Positions 6,332 to 14,198 of a stretch of DNA of 16,195 nt are shown here, in pieces (within the stretch, counting starts at the first letter, position 1; each line of letters opens with the position of its first letter). The notes below the pieces were generated by a model. That model saw only the letters and a list, made by a program, of their open reading frames with translations, searched no databases and had not been told where the DNA came from. Source of the stretch: Candidatus Poseidonia alphae (GTDB lineage Archaea; Thermoplasmatota; Poseidoniia; Poseidoniales; Poseidoniaceae); contig DAVD01000018.1 of NCBI GenBank assembly GCA_002505405.1, forward strand, positions 1 through 16,195, read 5' to 3'. A program made the translations under genes and the position numbers.

Positions 6332-8503
6332 TCAAGCAAGTGTTCCTTCAACGGCAGAACGCAAGTCACCTTCGGACACGACGTCTTCTTTCTCTTCAGG
6401 GTTGAGCATGATGCGCAAAGCAACTGCCAAACCACCCCAAACGAAGGTTGCTACGACGGTAAACATGAACATGGCCCCAAAGAAATTGCCAAAGGCAGCG
6501 CGATAGGTGATTTGCATGGTGTAGTATTCACCGTTTGCAGGGTATTGATAGAAATCTGCACCGCTGAGCGTTGAAACCATGGCCTTGTAATGCAACTCGC
6601 CGGTTGTTGACTCAGAAACAGGAATCATGGCCCGCAGCACGGTTCCGTTACCGTTTCCTGTTGTGCATGCTTCATCCACGCGTTTGACCGAGGCAGTGGT
6701 CCATTCCGTGGTTGACCATTCACGAGGGCCGTAGTCGCTTTGCAGGCGACTTGGTTTGACCATACGCCACTTGACCTCGCTGTTCTCCTGGCTGTACGGG
6801 AAGAGGTTGTTGATGCAAATGTCAATCGGGACATTGCCTTCGTCTGGAATGGTGAGCATGGTCGGTTGCAACAAGTAATTCTGTTGTGAAATATTGGCGA
6901 TGGCCAAATCTGCTCGTTCCTTCGGATTGTCTGCAATTTCAATCATGTACATGCCCATGCCGACGTTGCGCAGAAGAATGTCGTCGATGTTCTCTGGGCG
7001 TTCGTGGAAAGCATTTCCGATTTCCATGGTGTAGCAGTAGGAGTTGAACAAACCGTAATGCCAATCGCAGAAGTCTCCGCTGGTTGGGTAGAGGCCAGAG
7101 GATTGCATGTTTTCGTAATTTGACATGGTCGCCATGACATCTCCGTGGTACTTGAGTTGATCTTGGTCGGGGTTGTCGCAGTTTTGACAGTGGCCCCACG
7201 GGTAGAGGATCAATTCCGAGAATGAATGCCAGGTGAGCGTCACGGGGAAGTCGGACCCACCGTTGTCGTTGTCATCGTTCATTTCGGTCAAGTCTTGGAT
7301 GAATTTGGTTTCTGGTTCGCTGTTACCGCCAAGCCAGTCTTCGTCAACCAGGCCGTCACCGTCGTCATCTTTTCCGTCAACGCCGTCCTCATTGAGGCGA
7401 CCGTCGCCGTCTTGGTCAACCGTGTCAACGGGGCCGTTGTAGACGTCGTTGTTTTGACCGGCGTAGCAGGCTCCCGGAATCAGTGGTCCAGTAGCGCCCA
7501 ATGGAGCACCCCATTCAAACTGATAATTTCGGTTAAGATCGACACCGTCACATCCCTCATCGACTTGTTCGTCCAAATCTGGCAAAGGAGTGATTCCGGT
7601 CACGGTGTTGTCCCTGAGGTTCTTTCTCCATCCACTGGTTGCGCAGTTCTCCCAAGCGGTTTCACCGCAGAAGACTTCACGGTCGTAGCGGTTACCGTCG
7701 ACGTTGAGCATCGGTACGACGTAGATTTCACGGTTGTTGACCAGGTCATGAAGCGTCTGCTCGGAGAAATCTTCGTCAACACCCAGGTCTCCAGGTCCGC
7801 ACTTGATTCCATCACCATCGCTGTCTTGAACGCCTTCGTCCAAAGCGAGACAGTCGCCATCATCGTCTAGAACTCCGTCGCCGTTGCTGTCGCCCCATGG
7901 ATCTTCATCGACCAAGCCATCGCCGTCGTTATCGTAACCGATGTTGTCGTAGGACCAAATGAGCGTCTCGATCATGAACATTGGAACTTCGTACGACATC
8001 CACTCACGAGCGTGGTGGTTGCCCACAATGAGAACGTCTTCACGGTCTTCGTAATTGCCTGCATCTCCATTGAACTCGTTGTACTCGCCGTCTTGTACCC
8101 CAAGTGTGATTTTCATCCACGGTGAAGCATGGCCGTAATACCAGCCCTTGTAGGTGTCCTCGGTGGTATCTTGACCTCTTGCGTTCATTCCGCCGTTGAG
8201 CCCTTCATGGAACGAGGCGATGTCAGGGTTGTCTTCTGCGAGGCGAAGCATACGTGTTCGCATGGACTCATAGGTGTGATACTCTTTGAATTGGATGGCT
8301 TCATCGCCACCCCAAGGGAATTCATAAGCGACGTATTCGCTTGACCACGTGCTCTCAGGGGTTGATTCAATCCCTGTTTCAGCAACGGCAATACTCCCTG
8401 CAACAGGGCTCGCCAGTGAAAGAAGAAGAGGGAGACAAATCAAGAACCCCAGCGAAGGACGCGGTGCTGCGAGATGGGATGTTTGAGTCGTGGTCGGCAT
8501 CAT
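6332..8503 (-). CDS. Secreted, membrane-anchored M14 zinc carboxypeptidase with Asp-rich inserts
   Basis: This 723-residue exopeptidase is expected to remove C-terminal residues from peptides outside the cell. A signal peptide spans about 17-40. The M14 zinc site is HAREW (His164, Glu167) with the third ligand His426 in HSFSELILYPWG. DLNRN (322-326) contributes substrate-binding Asn/Arg, SEPET follows at 395-399, and the catalytic Glu is Glu494 in YTMEIG. Two acidic inserts with DxDGDG motifs interrupt the catalytic domain, at about 190-246 and 360-395. Residues 530-665 form a further extracellular beta-rich domain. One helix (about 673-698) with a cytoplasmic tail anchors the protein. GGAGG at 8514-8518 lies ten bases before the ATG. 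It is first in a minus-strand cluster with the NSS symporter. Family assignment is firm; cleavage specificity is unknown. Confidence 0.95.
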   Translation of the reverse strand: MMPTTTQTSHLAAPRPSLGFLICLPLLLSLASPVAGSIAVAETGIESTPESTWSSEYVAYEFPWGGDEAIQFKEYHTYESMRTRMLRLAEDNPDIASFHEGLNGGMNARGQDTTEDTYKGWYYGHASPWMKITLGVQDGEYNEFNGDAGNYEDREDVLIVGNHHAREWMSYEVPMFMIETLIWSYDNIGYDNDGDGLVDEDPWGDSNGDGVLDDDGDCLALDEGVQDSDGDGIKCGPGDLGVDEDFSEQTLHDLVNNREIYVVPMLNVDGNRYDREVFCGETAWENCATSGWRKNLRDNTVTGITPLPDLDEQVDEGCDGVDLNRNYQFEWGAPLGATGPLIPGACYAGQNNDVYNGPVDTVDQDGDGRLNEDGVDGKDDDGDGLVDEDWLGGNSEPETKFIQDLTEMNDDNDNGGSDFPVTLTWHSFSELILYPWGHCQNCDNPDQDQLKYHGDVMATMSNYENMQSSGLYPTSGDFCDWHYGLFNSYCYTMEIGNAFHERPENIDDILLRNVGMGMYMIEIADNPKERADLAIANISQQNYLLQPTMLTIPDEGNVPIDICINNLFPYSQENSEVKWRMVKPSRLQSDYGPREWSTTEWTTASVKRVDEACTTGNGNGTVLRAMIPVSESTTGELHYKAMVSTLSGADFYQYPANGEYYTMQITYRAAFGNFFGAMFMFTVVATFVWGGLAVALRIMLNPEEKEDVVSEGDLRSAVEGTLA

Positions 8504-8571
8504 GCTATCAGTCCCTCCAAACCGCTTGACTTCTTGAAGGAATCGTGCCTTTGAAAGAGAGGTTTTTCCGT

Positions 8572-8582
8572 GAAATTATAAC
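8572..8582. promoter_or_regulatory. AT-rich element, possible shared TATA box for divergent genes
   Basis: GAAATTATAAC sits between the divergently transcribed carboxypeptidase and MscS genes. Read on the minus strand (GTTATAATTTC) it would place a transcript start near 8548, leaving a leader of about 45 bases with the GGAGG site. On the plus strand it would place a start near 8605, about 30 bases before the ATG at 8638. This is inferred from composition and spacing. Confidence 0.45.
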
Positions 8583-8637
8583 GCGGGAGAGGAAAATCAA
8601 GAGAAAAGCACAACCCATAGAACCGTGTGGCCTCGTC

Positions 8638-9747
8638 ATGGAAGACCTATGGACGCCCGCAGCCGACTCCACTCTTCGCGATGAATTTCTCGGATTTACC
8701 ACGTATACTTTCGCCCTCATTTTCGGCATCTTGGTCGGCATTCTCATCATCAGGCAACTGACCATGATGTTCGCCCCAACCGTTCTTCGAACCATGATTC
8801 GTTCTGAGGCCATCAAAGGTAAAACAGTCCAAGATTCTGACAAGGCACTTGGAACTGCTGTTGGTGTTGGGATGGCCATGGTCGTCATCAACATCATGAT
8901 CGAAGATATGGAACGAACGGGCTCGCCTATTCTCATGCCGTCAATAGCCGTAAGTTTCCTGCCGGGAGTTCTGCAATTTATCGTTGCCATTGCATTGGTT
9001 GTATGGGCCTTTAGATTGGTCAACATCGTTCAGGATGTCGTCGCGCTGTTCGATAACGACGAGGTTCTTGACGGCACGGAAAAAACACTCATCTCGGCCG
9101 TGCAAAGCACACTGCGATTCGTCATCATCTTCGTTGGGGCGGTCTTCGTAGCAGATTCCATGGGCTTTGACCTCACCTCCCTCATCGCAGGGCTGGGAAT
9201 TTCCGGTCTTGCTTTGGCCCTCGCTGCTAAGGACTCCATTTCCAACTTCTTCGGTGCAATCACCGTTCTGCTCGACCGACCGTTCAAGATTGGCGATTGG
9301 GTTGTTGTTGGAACCGCTGAGGGTGAAGTCATTGAAATCAACCTGCGAACAACCTTGATTCGGACCTCAGCCGATACCATCATCACCATGCCCAACGCCA
9401 ATTTGGTGAGTTCCCCCGTGGAAAACTGGGGCAAGCGCCGATGGCGCCGATGGCAGACAAAATTCCATCTCGACATCAACGCTGACGGTGACGCCGTTGC
9501 AAGCTTTTGCGAGCGCGTGATGGACGACATCAAAGAGAATCCAAAAACGCTCAAGGAAGACTCGTCATTCTGTCAAGTCAGTATGATTTCAGCGACATCG
9601 CTCGATGTTGACCTGAACCTCTACTGGGATGTTGCGGGTGGCGTGGAAGAGCGTGAAGAGCGAGCCAAATTCATCATCCGCCTCAAGAACATTGCAGAAG
9701 ACCTCGGCATTGAATTCTACGATGGCCGTGTCCGTCAGCAACGCTGA
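8638..9747 (+). CDS. MscS-family mechanosensitive ion channel
   Basis: MscS channels open under membrane tension to release solutes during osmotic downshock. From the ATG at 8638 the protein has 369 residues. Hydrophobic segments occur at about 21-44, 72-88, 103-131 and 158-174. The pore helix is then LGISGLALALAAKDSISNFF (186-205), matching the Gly/Ala-packed TM3 of MscS. The beta domain begins at DRPFKIGDWV (213-222), with the conserved MPNA segment at 251-254, and a cytoplasmic vestibule follows. The frame extends upstream to a GTG at 8545. That would add a basic 31-residue stretch lying over the probable TATA element, so I prefer the ATG, although it has no Shine-Dalgarno motif. The stop is one base from the convergent gene. 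With more than three membrane helices, it resembles the larger YnaI-like subtype rather than the minimal MscS. Confidence 0.93.
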   Translation: MEDLWTPAADSTLRDEFLGFTTYTFALIFGILVGILIIRQLTMMFAPTVLRTMIRSEAIKGKTVQDSDKALGTAVGVGMAMVVINIMIEDMERTGSPILMPSIAVSFLPGVLQFIVAIALVVWAFRLVNIVQDVVALFDNDEVLDGTEKTLISAVQSTLRFVIIFVGAVFVADSMGFDLTSLIAGLGISGLALALAAKDSISNFFGAITVLLDRPFKIGDWVVVGTAEGEVIEINLRTTLIRTSADTIITMPNANLVSSPVENWGKRRWRRWQTKFHLDINADGDAVASFCERVMDDIKENPKTLKEDSSFCQVSMISATSLDVDLNLYWDVAGGVEEREERAKFIIRLKNIAEDLGIEFYDGRVRQQR

Positions 9748-9748
9748 A

Positions 9749-11071
9749 TCAATACGGCTCAGGAATGTTTTGCTCGGTATAACGGTACAGTGCAACCGCC
9801 AAAAACAGGACAACGGTCGCCAGCATCATTCGCCCAATTCCTCCAGTAGAATCGGTGAACGGCCCACCCGCAAAGAAAATCGTACCAAGTGAAATCAAGA
9901 ACAACATCAACGAAGTTTTGGCCCCCAAATTTGTCATTCGCAGCACTCCTAATTTGGCTTGGATACGGGACACATCGTTGAGCCAGCCCGTGCACATGGA
10001 TTCTGCCTCGGGTTGTTTGAATGCTCGGGCTCTGGCCAGTTCGAGCAGAATTGCCTCGTACCTCCAAATCCAAACGCCACCCTTGAGCGTGCGAAGAAAA
10101 CGACCGCCCCATGTGGGTGGAGTTTTTGCCTCCCAGCCAGCATAGAACGAAACACGCGGGACGGATTCGCTGAATCCACCTCGCAGAGCGATGGTTTGTT
10201 CTAAATTTGCAAGCGTCGCGATGGCGGGCATGCGTTCGCTTTCGCACAACAGATCGTCGACCAAAGGCCGTGGCTGAGGTACAAGAGTTACATCTTCGTC
10301 CCATAGAATCCCATCAAGACTGATGTGAAACGGCGGGAGACCTTGAACGTGTTTTGTATGCGGTGCCCGCCATAATGTGGTTGTTTTCAAGGTCCCTTCA
10401 ATGGCTTTGAGACGTGCGTTCCAACGCCATTCAGTATTCGGAGTAGCTTCCTGCTTCAACGCTGAATGAAGGCGCCCAACGGCACCGCCAAGAGCATGCA
10501 ACTGGTTGCGGTTCTGAAGGTTTAGGGCCGCCTCTTGCGGCGTGTGAATCTCATGATAAGGGAACATGCACAGTTGGTCACCGTTATCGTTTTGCAACCC
10601 GCCGATTGGAAGAATGACACGCTCTTCTTTGAGAATCTCACCCCATGGCTTGTAACGAACAAGCGTAGAAACATCAGAACCGGTTTGAAGCGGATAGATG
10701 TGGGCGATAAAGTCCTCGCCAAGGGCAACAATGATCTTGTTTTGAGTATGTGCTACAACGCGAACAGAATCCACGTTTTTGGGCCAAACGCCCCACCACG
10801 ACCCTTGAGGTTCCCGCCACCATGACGCGTCCAATGCCTCGCTGTAATCCCAACCCCAAATTCTGCCCCAAGGTGTTCTTATTCCAAGTTCAAGAGTCGA
10901 TGAATCAAGAGGCTCAGAAGTCAATCCTGATGGATACCACGGCAGCAGCCCGGCATCCGCAACATCGGTTGAACCGTCGCCTTCTGCCCGCGAAGAAGAT
11001 TTCTTCGGTTTTTTGGATTGAGCCGTCTTGGGTGAATGCACGGGAATCTCCCATACCGGCTCATCCACCAT
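9749..11071 (-). CDS. Unrecognised two-helix membrane protein, possible degenerate kinase-like domain
   Basis: This 440-residue protein belongs to no family I can name with confidence. A basic/Ser-rich N-terminus (15-30) is followed by a Trp-rich stretch (about 66-96, with paired Trp at 84-85 and 92-93). A middle domain spans about 100-355, and the C-terminus has two membrane helices (about 386-402 and 414-430). The middle domain contains LGGAVGRLHSAL (194-205), then FHISLDGILWDED (248-260), then PLVDD (269-273). The order and spacing recall the LGxxLGxLH, HxDxxxxNIL and hDD/DxD elements of APH/choline-kinase-like proteins. The canonical catalytic Asp after His is replaced by Ser, so any such domain may be inactive. 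That relationship is a weak inference. The ATG at 11069-11071 has no clear ribosome-binding site. The gene is divergent from uppS. Confidence 0.75.
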   Translation of the reverse strand: MVDEPVWEIPVHSPKTAQSKKPKKSSSRAEGDGSTDVADAGLLPWYPSGLTSEPLDSSTLELGIRTPWGRIWGWDYSEALDASWWREPQGSWWGVWPKNVDSVRVVAHTQNKIIVALGEDFIAHIYPLQTGSDVSTLVRYKPWGEILKEERVILPIGGLQNDNGDQLCMFPYHEIHTPQEAALNLQNRNQLHALGGAVGRLHSALKQEATPNTEWRWNARLKAIEGTLKTTTLWRAPHTKHVQGLPPFHISLDGILWDEDVTLVPQPRPLVDDLLCESERMPAIATLANLEQTIALRGGFSESVPRVSFYAGWEAKTPPTWGGRFLRTLKGGVWIWRYEAILLELARARAFKQPEAESMCTGWLNDVSRIQAKLGVLRMTNLGAKTSLMLFLISLGTIFFAGGPFTDSTGGIGRMMLATVVLFLAVALYRYTEQNIPEPY

Positions 11072-11176
11072 GCTACTCGCACCGCATTCTCCCCTTCAAA
11101 GATGATGCCGCCACCGTCAAGTTGTAAGGAAAGCAATCAAACACCGTATGCCCTCAGCAGAGAAGGGAGGCGAAGC

Positions 11177-11956
11177 ATGGGTATCTCGGAACGTATGGGC
11201 GATGTGCTGGGCCACGCGGTTCAGGCAAAGTTGATGCGAGAAGTCCTTGACCACCCCCTTCAAGTCAATCACCTTGCCATCATTATGGACGGCAACCGCC
11301 GTTTTGCTTGGAAGAGCAAACTCGCCACAGGCATCGGTCACCGAATCGGTAAGGAAAAACTCGAACGGGTCTTGGACTGGGTCTTGGAACTCAAGATTCC
11401 TTGGTTCACGGTCTACGCCCTTTCTACCGAGAATCTCAATCGGCCTCAAGAAGAGTTGGACATTCTGTTCAAACTCTATGCTGAAGGGCTCCGTGATATT
11501 GCAGACGACCCACGAATTCATGAGCACAACGTCAAAGTTCACATCATCGGACGAAGGGAACTCCTTCCTGAAAATGTCATTGAAGCCATTGATTATGCCG
11601 AATCAAAAACCAAGGATTACAACGATTACGTCTTCACGGTCTGTCTGGCTTATGGAAGCCGTGAAGAGATGATTACCGCCATCCAAACCATCGCCAAAGA
11701 CTTCGCTTCAGGCGACATTGAACTGGAGGACATTGACCAACAAGCCGTTTCCGACCGGCTTTACACTGCAGACATGCCCGACCCTGATTTGGTGATTCGT
11801 ACCAGCGGAGAAGAGCGCATCTCAAATTTCCTCTTGTGGCAGATGGCCTATTCTGAATTGTATTTCACCGATGTCTTCTGGCCCTCGTTCCAAAAGAAGG
11901 ACCTTCTCAAGGCCATCCGCACCTACCAAGATCGTGGACGACGGTACGGTGAGTGA
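11177..11956 (+). CDS. uppS: Cis-prenyltransferase (undecaprenyl/polyprenyl diphosphate synthase family)
   Basis: The enzyme adds isopentenyl units in cis to make a long polyprenyl diphosphate. In archaea this is the precursor of the dolichol-type lipid carrier for N-glycosylation. The 259-residue protein has IMDGNRR (36-42) with the catalytic Asp38, YALSTEN (80-86), and the C-terminal signature RTSGEERISNFLLWQ (208-222) followed by AYSELYF. The start is fixed by GGGAGG at 11165-11170, six bases before the ATG. An in-frame ATG at 11036 would add an unlikely Pro/Ser/His-rich stretch that overlaps the divergent gene. The Nudix gene begins one base after the stop, so the two are probably co-translated. 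Product chain length cannot be read from sequence. Confidence 0.95.
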   Translation: MGISERMGDVLGHAVQAKLMREVLDHPLQVNHLAIIMDGNRRFAWKSKLATGIGHRIGKEKLERVLDWVLELKIPWFTVYALSTENLNRPQEELDILFKLYAEGLRDIADDPRIHEHNVKVHIIGRRELLPENVIEAIDYAESKTKDYNDYVFTVCLAYGSREEMITAIQTIAKDFASGDIELEDIDQQAVSDRLYTADMPDPDLVIRTSGEERISNFLLWQMAYSELYFTDVFWPSFQKKDLLKAIRTYQDRGRRYGE

Positions 11957-11957
11957 C

Positions 11958-12398
11958 ATGACGACCTGCGATGCGTGCAATGGATGGCTCAATCCTGCTC
12001 TTGCTGCTGACGCTGCCGTTAGGCGAGGCGACACCGTCCTCTTGATTCAACGTAAACATCCGCCCATGGCCGGTGCGTGGGCGCTTCCGGGAGGATTTGT
12101 CGACCAAGGCGAAGACCCGATTGATGCAGCTGTTCGTGAACTGAAGGAAGAAACGGGGATTGACGGCCATTCACCGCGCCTCATCATGGTGATGGGCGAC
12201 CCCAACCGGGACCCTCGAAAGCACATCGTGAGCGTCGTTTACGAAATTACTGAAGACGGTACACAAGACCCCGTGGGCGGTGACGATGCTGCTGACGCTA
12301 AGTTTTGGCCGATTGAAACGGTGTTCTCTGGTGAGTTGGAACTCGCGGGTGACCATTTGCAAATCCTCAGGAACTGGCTCAATAACGATTCAGTTTAG
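11958..12398 (+). CDS. Nudix hydrolase
   Basis: This is a 146-residue Nudix pyrophosphohydrolase, a family that cleaves nucleoside diphosphates linked to another moiety using Mg2+ or Mn2+. The Nudix box is complete: Gly46-x5-Glu52-x7-Arg60-Glu61-Leu-x-Glu64-Glu65-x-Gly67-Ile. WALPGG (41-46) precedes it. The N-terminus has a CDAC pair (residues 4 and 7), perhaps a remnant of a zinc ribbon as in some NADH or ADP-ribose pyrophosphatases. Substrate is not determinable. The ATG at 11958 lies one base after the uppS stop, and GGTGAG (11948-11953) is a plausible ribosome-binding site inside the end of uppS. An in-frame GTG at 11949 is a possible alternative start. It converges with the zinc permease gene, 12 bases between stops. 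Confidence 0.93.
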   Translation: MTTCDACNGWLNPALAADAAVRRGDTVLLIQRKHPPMAGAWALPGGFVDQGEDPIDAAVRELKEETGIDGHSPRLIMVMGDPNRDPRKHIVSVVYEITEDGTQDPVGGDDAADAKFWPIETVFSGELELAGDHLQILRNWLNNDSV

Positions 12399-12410
12399 AC
12401 CTGGCCCGCT

Positions 12411-13331
12411 TCAGTTCAGATTTTCATCCGACTGAATAAACGACCTGATGACCACTTGACCGACCGCCACAATAGCGAAGAGAACTGCTGCAACCAACGC
12501 GATCATTGAACCGCTTCCCGTATCGTACTCAGCCGACAAGTACAGGCCCAAGATGACAGAGCAAAATCCGAACGCCTGAGTCCATAACATGCATTGTCGG
12601 AAACTTCGTCCGAGCAATTGACCGGTTGCTGCAGGGGTAACCAGCAGGGCAGTCACCAGCAAGGTTCCGACAACTTGGACCATCACGACCACGACTGCGG
12701 CTGTAGTGACGCTAAACAGCAAACCGATGTTTCGAACGGGAAGTCCTTGGACACGAGCTGCAACGGGATCAACTGCGCAAGCGAGTAATCCTTGACGGAT
12801 GAATCCGAGAACAACCAGCGAACCGAGACATATTAGAACGATTAAATCGAGACTCGCCTCGTCAATCAAGTTTAGATTTCCGAACAGAAACGATTCAATA
12901 TCGGTAGTAAGAGCTCCGCCTCCGAGCCGTAGAATCACAAGCCCCAGAGCCAACATTCCTGTTAGGAAAATAGCAATTGAAGCATCACCAGTCAGCATTT
13001 CTCTCGACTGCATTTCATGAATAAGAACGGCAGCAGTGACGCTGAATACAAGTGCATACAACAGCGGCGAGGTAGCGCCTAAGACGATACCAACTGCAAC
13101 ACCTCCAAATGCTACGTGTGCAAGTCCATCTCCCATAAGAGCAAGATGTTGAATCAAGAGGTAGCAACCGAGAATACCTGCAACCACAGTGACCATAATT
13201 GCAGCGAGAAGAGGGCGTTGAAGGTAAGGCGCACTGAAGTAATACGGGAAGTAGTCACCAGGGAGGAATGTGGAAACCGCTTCCATGAGTGGACCCAATA
13301 CGTCAAGGAGAAGAACACCAAGACCCATCAT
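12411..13331 (-). CDS. znuB: Zinc/manganese ABC transporter permease (ABC-3 family)
   Basis: This 306-residue integral membrane protein forms the translocation path of a metal importer together with the ATPase and binding protein encoded beside it. It shows about eight or nine hydrophobic helices and ABC-3 landmarks: the LALMGDGLAHVAFGG segment (about 63-77), DPVAARVQG in the ATPase-coupling loop (about 188-196), and a VGTLLVTALLVTPAATG stretch (about 221-237). The start codon overlaps the ATPase stop codon (ATGA), and AAGGAGGAAGA sits just upstream, so translation is coupled. A second ATG follows immediately at 13328 and may be the one used. Zinc versus manganese cannot be settled from this subunit alone. 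The His/Asp-rich partner proteins favour zinc. Confidence 0.94.
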   Translation of the reverse strand: MMGLGVLLLDVLGPLMEAVSTFLPGDYFPYYFSAPYLQRPLLAAIMVTVVAGILGCYLLIQHLALMGDGLAHVAFGGVAVGIVLGATSPLLYALVFSVTAAVLIHEMQSREMLTGDASIAIFLTGMLALGLVILRLGGGALTTDIESFLFGNLNLIDEASLDLIVLICLGSLVVLGFIRQGLLACAVDPVAARVQGLPVRNIGLLFSVTTAAVVVVMVQVVGTLLVTALLVTPAATGQLLGRSFRQCMLWTQAFGFCSVILGLYLSAEYDTGSGSMIALVAAVLFAIVAVGQVVIRSFIQSDENLN

Positions 13332-14140
13332 TCTTCCTCCTTAGGATGGTGGTGATGGTCGGCATGTTCGGTATGATCGTGCACGGCTCCAATGCCTCGC
13401 AGGTCTGCAAGTTTGACCAAATCCGGAAACTCATCGCTTTTTCCATCGAAACGGATGGTTTGCTCAAGGAACATCATCCGATGGGCGGTTTGCCGAATGG
13501 CTGTGAGATCGTGAGAAACCATCAAGATGGTTTTCCCTTCATCATGGCAGAGTTGGTCAAGCAATTTCAACAACGAATTTCGTGATTCGCGGTCAATACC
13601 GACAAGGGGTTCGTCCAACAGGATAAACTCAGATTCTGAAGCCAGTGCTCGGGCGATGATTGCACGTTGACGCTGACCTCCCGATAGACGGGCAATGTCT
13701 CTGTTTGCGACGTCTTCAAGACCGACCATTTTGATGGCCTTATCCACGCACTTTCGACGACCACCATCTGCAAAACGGAACATGTTTTTCCCGTTAATGG
13801 TACCCAACCGTACCAATTCACGAACGGTGATCCGAATGTCTTTCGGTAAATTCGCAGCAGCCTGAGCAACCCAGCCAATCTTCCCAATGAGCCGGCTTGA
13901 AAGGGGTTGATGCCCGTAGACGGTCACCGATCCCTGATGGGATTTAAGCACTCCAAGCAGCGTGAGAAGGAGCGTTGATTTTCCGCTTCCGTTCGGGCCA
14001 ACAAGACCGACAAATTCTCCTCGCTTGATGCTGAAATTGATGTTTTTAAGAATCAGGTTTCCAGAGCGTTTGACGGATAAATCTTTGACATCAAGGATGA
14101 CTTCATCCTCAGATAGAGTTCCAACGACCAAAGGCTTCAT
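13328..14140 (-). CDS. znuC: Zinc/manganese ABC transporter ATPase with His-rich tail
   Basis: This cytoplasmic ATPase energises the ABC-3 permease encoded just after it. From the ATG at 14140 it has 270 residues. Walker A is GPNGSGKST (48-56), the Q-loop Gln is 93, the signature is LSGGQRQ (152-158), Walker B is FILLDEP (172-178) and the switch His is 210. All catalytic residues are present. The last 20 residues read VHDHTEHADHHHHPKEEE (253-270), a His-rich tail able to bind metal and possibly to sense cytoplasmic zinc; that role is inference. The reading frame is open for 30 more codons upstream, but that stretch covers a good TATA element, so the ATG at 14140 is preferred. No strong Shine-Dalgarno motif precedes it, and the leader may be short. 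Confidence 0.95.
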   Translation of the reverse strand: MKPLVVGTLSEDEVILDVKDLSVKRSGNLILKNINFSIKRGEFVGLVGPNGSGKSTLLLTLLGVLKSHQGSVTVYGHQPLSSRLIGKIGWVAQAAANLPKDIRITVRELVRLGTINGKNMFRFADGGRRKCVDKAIKMVGLEDVANRDIARLSGGQRQRAIIARALASESEFILLDEPLVGIDRESRNSLLKLLDQLCHDEGKTILMVSHDLTAIRQTAHRMMFLEQTIRFDGKSDEFPDLVKLADLRGIGAVHDHTEHADHHHHPKEEE

Positions 14141-14174
14141 GAGAATCCACGACCATCTAATTGCCGGATAGCAT

Positions 14175-14183
14175 GTTATATGA
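14175..14183 (-). promoter_or_regulatory. TATA-like element upstream of znuC
   Basis: On the minus strand TCATATAAC lies about 35 bases before the znuC ATG, placing a start site roughly ten bases upstream of the codon. It lies after the small ORF stop at 14199. The same ATATAAC core occurs at 14333-14339. Inferred from motif and spacing. Confidence 0.5.
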
Positions 14184-14198
14184 ATAGAACACCAAGAA

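Noticed and set aside
7226..7870. Plus-strand open frame of 214 codons opposite the carboxypeptidase
   Set aside because: It is Val/Ala-rich because it is the complement of Asp/Gly-rich codons in the DxDGDG inserts, and it has no start signal.
8545..8637. GTG-initiated N-terminal extension of the MscS channel
   Set aside because: The 31-residue basic stretch covers the probable TATA element, and the ATG at 8638 leads straight into the first membrane region.
11036..11176. Upstream start for uppS
   Set aside because: The ATG at 11177 has GGGAGG at proper spacing, and the extension overlaps the divergent gene without family similarity.
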